Source of the DNA: Opeltia flavorubescens
Taxonomy: Eukaryota > Ascomycota > Lecanoromycetes > Teloschistales > Teloschistaceae
Direction of reading: 5' to 3'
Assembly (NCBI GenBank): GCA_000442125.1
Contig: KE546975.1
Span: 1,240,001 to 1,304,000, forward strand
DNA: 64,000 nucleotides
The notes beneath the pieces were generated by a model that saw only the letters and a list, made by a program, of their open reading frames with translations, was not told where the DNA came from and did not search any database. The position numbers and the translations under genes are program-made. This document shows, piece after piece, positions 58,567 to 64,000 of the stretch (its first letter is position 1; every line of letters starts with the position of its first letter).

Positions 58567-59333
58567 ATGGTACGTTGTCCTCCCTGAATCTTGAATTCTG
58601 CCTGTGACAGTTCTGACATTACGCTTCTAGTCTGCTCAAAATTCAAAAGGGATCCAAACCCTCCTCGACGTAAAGCTGTTCTCTTCCACACCTCAGCAAC
58701 TCCAACACTCACACCCAGCAGGCCGAAAGAGAAGCCCAAAAAATTGTCCAGAAAGGTGATCTACAACCACACTTACCTGAGTTCCCTGAGCCAAATCCCC
58801 AGAGCTAACATTTCTGCCTAGCTCGAGAATGTACGACCTCCACCCGTCAACCTTACATTATATGATCCTCCTGACCTTGTATGCGCAAAAGACCGATCCA
58901 AACGTGTGAAAGACGCTCGCTCTGAAGCCCAGAAGGAAATTGAAGACTACCGCAAGCAGAAAGAGGAGGAATTCCAGAAGTTCGAGAAGGAGGTACCCTT
59001 TCACCCTTCCGCTTTCTCCATATCAAACCCATTACATTCTTGTCCTTCCATCCCACACACCGGATGCCACCATGTCTTTCCTTCCTGGCACGCACACATA
59101 CACACCTCCGTTCTATGGCTTGGTCCAAAAGCTTACATACGAATCACAAAATATAGCACACAAGCGGCAACAAAAAAGCTGAAGAGGACGCCGGAAAGGA
59201 TGCAGATGAGCAGGTGAACGGAATCAAAGCCAACGGGGAGAAATCAGGGCAGAAAGTGGTTGATGATCTTCTGAGGGTAGTCATGGACGTGAGACCTGAG
59301 GTTCCAGATCGGGTTTCGGCGCCAAAGGCGTGA
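58567..59333 (+). CDS. vma10: V-type ATPase subunit G
   Basis: Six exons: 58567-58569 (just the ATG), 58631-58669, 58722-58755, 58822-58830 (9 nt), 58892-58992 and 59157-59333, giving 120 aa. All introns are GT..AG. The splices are set by the protein: M, SAQNSKGIQTLLD, AEREAQKIVQK, ARE, Y-RSKRVKDARSEAQKEIEDY, RKQKEEEFQKFEKE, HTSGNKKAEEDAGKD. This matches the N-terminal helix of Vma10/ATP6V1G throughout. Exon 3 could also begin three bases earlier, adding one Gln. Subunit G pairs with E in the peripheral stalk that links V1 and Vo of the proton pump on the vacuole and endosomes. The exon pattern is unusually fragmented for so short a protein. Confidence 0.9.
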
Positions 59334-59676
59334 TGTATTGGAGAAGGAGAATGGAAGGAACTTTGTAAATGCTAGAGGTATGTTGCAAAGTCTGTTTGAG
59401 GATAGGAATTGATTCGTGCTATGATGACAGCAGACGTTTGCAAAATCATGAACGTCAAGCCAACAGCATTGTAATTGTATGTTTCCCTTGGTCGAACTAT
59501 GAAAATCCTGATGAAACTTGAAGACAGAGCATGCATTCCCCCGTTCCTTGTCCCAATATACCATCAAAACCGCAAGATCAGAATTCTTATCTCAGTTCCC
59601 AATTCTCTTCGTAGCCAACATATCCATCCCCCGATTGGCCTTTCCAATCCCCCTCCTCCAGCTCGCATCCCCGCAT
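59334..59676. other. Convergent intergenic region, no gene seen
   Basis: This 343-nt region lies between the stops of vma10 (plus) and the first tandem paralogue (minus). Nothing beyond 3' ends is expected here, and no other feature is seen. Confidence 0.6.
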
Positions 59677-60708
59677 TCAATGCCTCCTCCCATGAGGACG
59701 GTGCCCTCCCCCTGCCCGCCCATCTGGCGGACCGTGTCTTCCTCCACCACCACCCGGCGGATCTCTCCTCCCTCCATCCCGAGCACCCGCTCCCCTCGCA
59801 GGAGGACCACCTGGTCCATCATCTTCACCCTCACCTCCCAAAGCCAGGGCTGCCATGCCAGCTATACCCGTTGCTAATCCCTGATGTCGACGTCTCCGTC
59901 TTCGACGTTGATCCTCGCTGGAACTGCTGGAAGTGTCCGATGCGGTGGTATCAGTGTCGGAACTTCCGGATGAATCTGGGGAGTCGGATCGAGGGGGTGC
60001 GTGGCCGCGGGGAGGGCCATGAGAGGGTTGATGCCCATGACCATTTCTAGGTGGTCCATGTGATGGACCGGGTGGGTGTTGTCCTTGTTGACCGCCACGC
60101 GGTCCCTGAGGATGGCGAGGAGGTTGCCCATACCCATCGAGTCCTTGTGGTGGTCTAGGTGGATGTCCTCCTCCCTGCCCACGTGGTGGCCCTTGAGGAT
60201 GACGTGACGGACCGTGAGGTCCTTGCTGTCGGCCCCCTCTCACAGGCCCTTCGCACACCCCAGGAGCTGGCACCCCGTACAATTCCAAACTCCCAGGGAA
60301 TATCCCCCGCTGGATCTGCTCTATCTCGCTCCTCTCCAACAGACCTATCACAAAGATATCGCCCACATTGTGTTCAATACCAATTGCGTAGCACATCCAT
60401 CGATCTGATGATTCCATGAGTATGGAGATAGCTGCCGCGCCACCAGGTTCCGAGTCAGGGATCCTCCAGAGGGCATGGTCCTCTTTCACGTTGACGAGTT
60501 CTGGTGGTGAATCTTGCGTCATGATCTCGTAGGCCTCTCCATCATCTCTGGTTCCGAGGCTTCGCCCGTTGGCTTGTAGCCAGGCGTATCCTGGCATCAC
60601 GACCCATGCTTGGTAATCTTCCTCTGTTCTTATGGCATCCATGAGAGTGGACTTGGGGAACATGGTTGGCGCTTGCGGGTTAACGATACCCCGTGGAGCA
60701 AGAGGCAT
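59677..60708 (-). CDS. Tandem-family paralogue A: GVP-x-PGVC core with Pro/Gly/His-rich tail
   Basis: This is a single exon of 343 aa with an ATG at 60708. I do not recognise the family. Residues 1-155 form a globular core: MFPKSTLMDAIRTEEDY, PGYAWLQANG, ELVNVKEDHALWRIP, AIGIEHNVGDIFVIGLL, and the signature FPGSLELYGVPAPGVCEGPV. The same blocks occur in the next two genes on this strand. Residues about 160-255 are a low-complexity tail of Pro/Gly/His/Arg (repeated PSHGPPR and RHPQGP-type units). An acidic/Ser cluster (SSGSSDTDTTASD) and a run of eight Arg follow, then a short hydrophobic patch (GIAGMAALAL) and a Gly/Arg/His end. There is no signal peptide, so it is probably cytosolic or nuclear. 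The Arg/Gly content is like that of RNA-binding or condensate-forming proteins, which is inference only. Confidence 0.72.
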   Translation of the reverse strand: MPLAPRGIVNPQAPTMFPKSTLMDAIRTEEDYQAWVVMPGYAWLQANGRSLGTRDDGEAYEIMTQDSPPELVNVKEDHALWRIPDSEPGGAAAISILMESSDRWMCYAIGIEHNVGDIFVIGLLERSEIEQIQRGIFPGSLELYGVPAPGVCEGPVRGGRQQGPHGPSRHPQGPPRGQGGGHPPRPPQGLDGYGQPPRHPQGPRGGQQGQHPPGPSHGPPRNGHGHQPSHGPPRGHAPPRSDSPDSSGSSDTDTTASDTSSSSSEDQRRRRRRRHQGLATGIAGMAALALGGEGEDDGPGGPPARGAGARDGGRRDPPGGGGGRHGPPDGRAGGGHRPHGRRH

Positions 60709-61337
60709 CTTTACTTATTCGGGATTGTCGCTCTAAAAATTGTTCTTGGAAAAGCAAGGTGAGAAATATCTATACGTAACATATAGGAGGATGAAAGTTC
60801 AAGGAAGCAACGAACTTTTATATCCTTTCGTGAGAGACCTTTCTGATGACTCTGACAGAAGTGACTTTCCTGATGAAGCAGACATACCCCATGGTAATCT
60901 AGTCACAATTCCCACCAATAATCCTGACATGATCACAAAACTTCATTCCACTCTTTCAATACACGTCGTCAATAATCAGGAAGACTACATTACCTGATGA
61001 TACTTTCATCGCCACCGTCTACTTGATTGACACAAAAACCGGCTCAAACCCTCCACAACAGTTCTAGACATAGAGGAAAGGGCTGAAGAATGCAAGTTTA
61101 ATTGAGAATTCGCTATTGTGTGTCAGTGCTACATTCTTTTCAATCTACTCATTACGCTTATAACATTTTCACCCTTCATTTCACGGTATCGACAGGATTA
61201 TCGTTTGATAATGATCAATTCTCACATGTACGTACGCTCGTGTTAAAAAACTCTCGTTGAATGCATGCACTTTGGATAAACTATACACCTAAACTAAATT
61301 TCTCACCTCCTCTCTCTCCACAGATCAGCCCGTCTAG
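60709..61337. other. Intergenic between tandem paralogues A and B
   Basis: This 629-nt region should contain the promoter of paralogue A. It is A/T-rich with no open frame of interest; a leftover of the duplicated coding block was looked for and not seen. Confidence 0.5.
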
Positions 61338-61874
61338 CTAACGCACCCACCTCGTCATCCGATCGAATTTCTGAGATAAAGATTCGTCCTTAACAGGACC
61401 TACGCAAACGCCCGGCCCAGGAACCCCGTACAATTCCAAACTTTTCGGAAACCTCCCTTGCATAATATCCTCCAACTCATCCCCGGACAAAAGCCCTACT
61501 TCATATATCTCCCCCGCGTTCTCATGAACCCCCAGCGCCTGACAACTCCACCGTCCCTCAAGCTCATCCATGACAACCGAAATCGCCTTACTAATACCGA
61601 CGTGATCATCGCAAAACGGGATCTTCCACAGCGCGTGGCCGTCGGCGACGTTAGTCAGCTCCGGCTGCTTTTTTGTTTGTGTTTTGAGGTAGCGCCATAG
61701 TTCTTCTTTTGACATGCTGGCGATACCTGGGACGTTTGTCTGAAGCCATGCGCGGCCTGGCCCTTCGACTTGGAAGTGATAGTCCTCGTTTGTTTTTATG
61801 AATGTCGACCAACAAGTGCATGGAAACATGTAACGTGCTAGGGATCGAATGACGTTTTGGCGTGCGAGAACCAT
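61338..61874 (-). CDS. Tandem-family paralogue B: GVP-x-PGVC core, no tail
   Basis: This is a single exon of 178 aa. The open frame reaches an earlier ATG at 62003. The ATG at 61874 is chosen because MVLARQNVIRSLARYMFPCT lines up with the start of paralogue A (MPLAPRGIVNPQAPTMFP). Shared blocks follow in the same order: FIKTNEDYHF, GRAWLQTNVPG, ELTNVADGHALWKIP, ALGVHENAGEIYEVGLL and FPKSLELYGVPGPGVCVGPV. The protein ends 18 residues after the signature, so it consists of the core only, which marks the core as an independent domain. No signal peptide is seen from the chosen start. The function is unknown. Confidence 0.72.
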   Translation of the reverse strand: MVLARQNVIRSLARYMFPCTCWSTFIKTNEDYHFQVEGPGRAWLQTNVPGIASMSKEELWRYLKTQTKKQPELTNVADGHALWKIPFCDDHVGISKAISVVMDELEGRWSCQALGVHENAGEIYEVGLLSGDELEDIMQGRFPKSLELYGVPGPGVCVGPVKDESLSQKFDRMTRWVR

Positions 61875-62764
61875 CTTTCGGTAACAACAAAAGTACCCGT
61901 CTGTTTTCCCTTTCTTTCTCGCTTTTCCCTTGGAAATCGGTTTGTATGGAGCCAAATGAGAAAACTGATATTCTAGATGATATATGAGAGAAGGGCAAAG
62001 CATGAGGAGAGTTGACCTAGCTTTATATACTGCCCTTTAGCAACATGGTTGTGACAACAGCTCCGTGGTGATGACTAAAATCTAGAAATTCCAGGGATTA
62101 ATCGTCCTTCCTGGTCTTTGCCTCACAACTTCATGTCAGTCACAGTCTCTCTATTCAGTCATTGGTGGAATCAGGGATGACATGTCAATTAGTTTTGCCC
62201 TACTTCTCAATCAGTGAGGTGAAGTACAGAGTCTTTCAACAATTTTCAATGGTCACATCACCATGTCACTCTTTTCAGTACTTGTCCATGACATGAATCA
62301 TGGAGATACCACATGAACAGTTCTATGAGTCATTCTAATTGAAAGCTGGACTATTGGAAATGTTGTATAAGTAGTCTAATCTCGACGTATCGTTTTTCTC
62401 ACTGAGCCAGCTCATATTCGGCTAGTGGAGAGCACTGAGAGTTGAGGAAGGAAGAAAGGGAGGGAAATGGATTAAGATGTAAGGATGATCGAAAAGTTCA
62501 TAAGCTGTAAGTATTGGACATGCTGCTCTTATTGACTTGTCTGAACTTAAGTACCATTCTTTCCGCCCCGATGTTCATTGACTATATTAAAGAGAAAGAA
62601 ATTTCCAAAAGTGGACTTATCAACAAACATACATCTCAGAAAAGCCCAACGCTTAAAATTGATTCCACATTGCATGCATCAATCAACAACCACAGCATAC
62701 TTCTATACCCCCCTCAAATCCACATCCCCCCTTTGCTCTTCACCATCCAATCCAACCCACTAAC
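61875..62764. other. Intergenic between tandem paralogues B and C
   Basis: This 890-nt region holds the promoter of paralogue B. An in-frame ATG at 62003 could extend B by 43 mostly basic and aromatic residues, but conservation with A does not support it. Nothing else is seen. Confidence 0.5.
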
Positions 62765-64000
62765 CTAATGCAGCCCCTTCTTCTCATCCCTCCCCTTCCC
62801 ATACCCATTCTGCGCCTTCAGCGCCTCCAACCTCTTCTTCTCCTCCTCATCAATCGCAGGCAACTCTTCCTCCTCATCCGACGGACTCCTGCCCCGACGC
62901 CGACCTCCTCTAGCTCCACGACCTGCAGCGGCCTTGCGAGCAGGGCGCTCGTCATCTTCTCCACTGAAGTACTGCTCATCACCGTAAGAATCCTCATCGT
63001 CTGAAAAGGACCGGTGGTGTCGACTCGGTTTAGCCTTCGTACCATGACCTCTCGGTGCTCGCCGGGGTTGATCTTCTTCATCTTCGTCGGAACCTGACGG
63101 TGAGTGGTGGCGTGTCTTTGGCTTGGATTTCGCTTTTCCGTTCTTGCCTTTACCCTTGGGTTGCTGCTTTCGCGGAGCCTCCGTCGCTGTATCGGAACCA
63201 GAACCAGATTCGGAGCTAGATTCGGTGTCTGAAGCGAATTTTCTCCGGGGGCCACGGATACCTTGCTGCGTGCGTGGATACTGTTGATGAGATCGAGGAG
63301 GAGGACCTTCTAGCTGCAGGAATGTCCTTGGCCCATGAGATGGAACGGGCACACGACTAGAGCCAAAATCATTGTATGGATTGACTAGAGAAGTGGACAT
63401 CATCTGTGGATCTAGTGGCCGGCCACACACCCCTGGACCCGGTACGCCGAATAAGCTCAGGGAGTCTGGATACCGGTTGCTCTCAAGACTATGCTGTTCG
63501 TGCGGTTTGATCCTATTTGTGAGGAAGATATCGCCTCTGTTCTGCTCGGCTCCGACTGCAAGGAACTGGAAGTTCATGAACAGGTCAAACGTTAAGAACG
63601 CCATGCCTTCCGTAAGATATTCGGAGCGGCCAGATGCTGGGTAATATGGCAGTCTCCAGATGGCTTTACCAGGGATGACATTGATCAAGTTTGGTGTGAC
63701 GAAAGGGCGATAGTGTTGGAAAAGATCGAGTCGTTCGTCAAAGGAGATATCGCAATATCTTCGGCCTGAAAACATGTCTCGAACCCACTGACTACCTTTC
63801 TCCATGATTTGACCTAATATACCAGTTTGTTTTCTGGGCTGGATAAGGTAAGGGCATGGGAACAGGCCCTCTGGGAGTTGCGCATAAGGTTGACCTTGTG
63901 GCGAATATCCGGTGATGAACATGTTAGTGTGTTCCATGATTTCCTGTTGCAATTCTAGGACTGTGGTATAAGGAAGGACGGAGACCTTGATTGCGATATG
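62765..64000 (-). CDS. Tandem-family paralogue C: GVP-x-PGVC core with charged tail, possibly 5' partial
   Basis: The first ATG in frame is at 63937 (MEHTNMFITGYSPQ), which would give 390 aa. However, the frame stays open to the window edge (about 20 further codons), so the true start or an upstream exon may lie outside. The core has NLINVIPGKAIWRLP, AVGAEQNRGDIFLTNRI and YPDSLSLFGVPGPGVCGRP, which aligns with A and B but is the most diverged. After the core comes a Pro/Gln/Arg stretch, then alternating acidic/Ser (SDTESSSESGSGSD) and Lys/Gly-rich blocks (KGKGKNGKAKSKPK), more acidic runs, an RGARGGRRRGR motif and a charged end. The alternation of acidic and basic disordered blocks suggests a nuclear or nucleic-acid-associated protein. 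The function is unknown. Confidence 0.7.
   Translation of the reverse strand, partial: HIAIKVSVLPYTTVLELQQEIMEHTNMFITGYSPQGQPYAQLPEGLFPCPYLIQPRKQTGILGQIMEKGSQWVRDMFSGRRYCDISFDERLDLFQHYRPFVTPNLINVIPGKAIWRLPYYPASGRSEYLTEGMAFLTFDLFMNFQFLAVGAEQNRGDIFLTNRIKPHEQHSLESNRYPDSLSLFGVPGPGVCGRPLDPQMMSTSLVNPYNDFGSSRVPVPSHGPRTFLQLEGPPPRSHQQYPRTQQGIRGPRRKFASDTESSSESGSGSDTATEAPRKQQPKGKGKNGKAKSKPKTRHHSPSGSDEDEEDQPRRAPRGHGTKAKPSRHHRSFSDDEDSYGDEQYFSGEDDERPARKAAAGRGARGGRRRGRSPSDEEEELPAIDEEEKKRLEALKAQNGYGKGRDEKKGLH

Noticed and set aside
61875-62003. 43-codon N-terminal extension of paralogue B from an upstream ATG
   Set aside because: The start at 61874 aligns residue for residue with the start of paralogue A, while the extension has no counterpart.

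Overview
The window is nuclear DNA from a filamentous ascomycete (Pezizomycotina). Genes are short-spaced and carry small introns, about 50-130 nt, with GT..AG ends. Recognisable products are typical of that group: a Swr1 remodeller, a fungal Munc13/Ync13, an Hmt1-type ABC transporter, a Zn2Cys6 regulator, a class I photolyase and a Sea2/Rtc1 protein. A Leotiomycetes-like lineage is my guess from gene style; no species can be named. Gene models were built by reading splice sites by eye, and several long open frames really begin at an internal ATG rather than at a TTG, GTG or CTG codon. Stated starts follow ATG.

Layout. 1-5.5 kb: the 5' tip of an ADH6-like alcohol dehydrogenase, a secreted lysozyme/SLT-like protein and a Zn2Cys6 transcription factor. 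6.2-24 kb is a housekeeping block: swr1 paired head-to-head with a complex I NDUFB8-like subunit, a five-exon ync13 homologue, a small hypothetical gene, photolyase and hmt1. 24.5-29 kb: rtc1/sea2 followed closely by rps21. 29.9-39 kb is more accessory: a secreted protein whose predicted mature N-terminus is His (LPMO-like DUF7492 style), a 2.5-kb gene-poor stretch, a GNAT acetyltransferase, a small secreted protein, a three-exon Rtc3/SBDS-domain gene and a secreted beta-lactamase-family hydrolase. 39-47 kb: a RhoGEF and an F-box/beta-propeller protein that ends in a CaaX box. 47.3-47.5 kb holds a 197-bp MITE with perfect 62-bp terminal inverted repeats and a TA target-site duplication. 48.8-57.3 kb: a mucin-like surface protein with five cysteine-rich PAN-like modules, a coiled-coil protein, and a His-rich secreted or membrane protein. 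58-59.3 kb: pet117 and vma10 head-to-head, vma10 being split into six exons including a 9-nt microexon. 59.7-64 kb: three same-strand tandem paralogues of a family I do not recognise.

The best candidate for something undescribed is the 59.7-64 kb tandem family. It has a conserved core ending in a (F/Y)P-x-SL-x-L-(Y/F)-GVP-x-PGVC signature, no signal peptide, and strongly diverging tails (none, a Pro/Gly/His-rich tail, or an acidic/basic charged tail). Next in interest are the CaaX-ended F-box protein, the MITE, and the N-terminal-His secreted protein. Three isolated N bases occur (40280, 40473, 57052); the second sits exactly at a splice acceptor.
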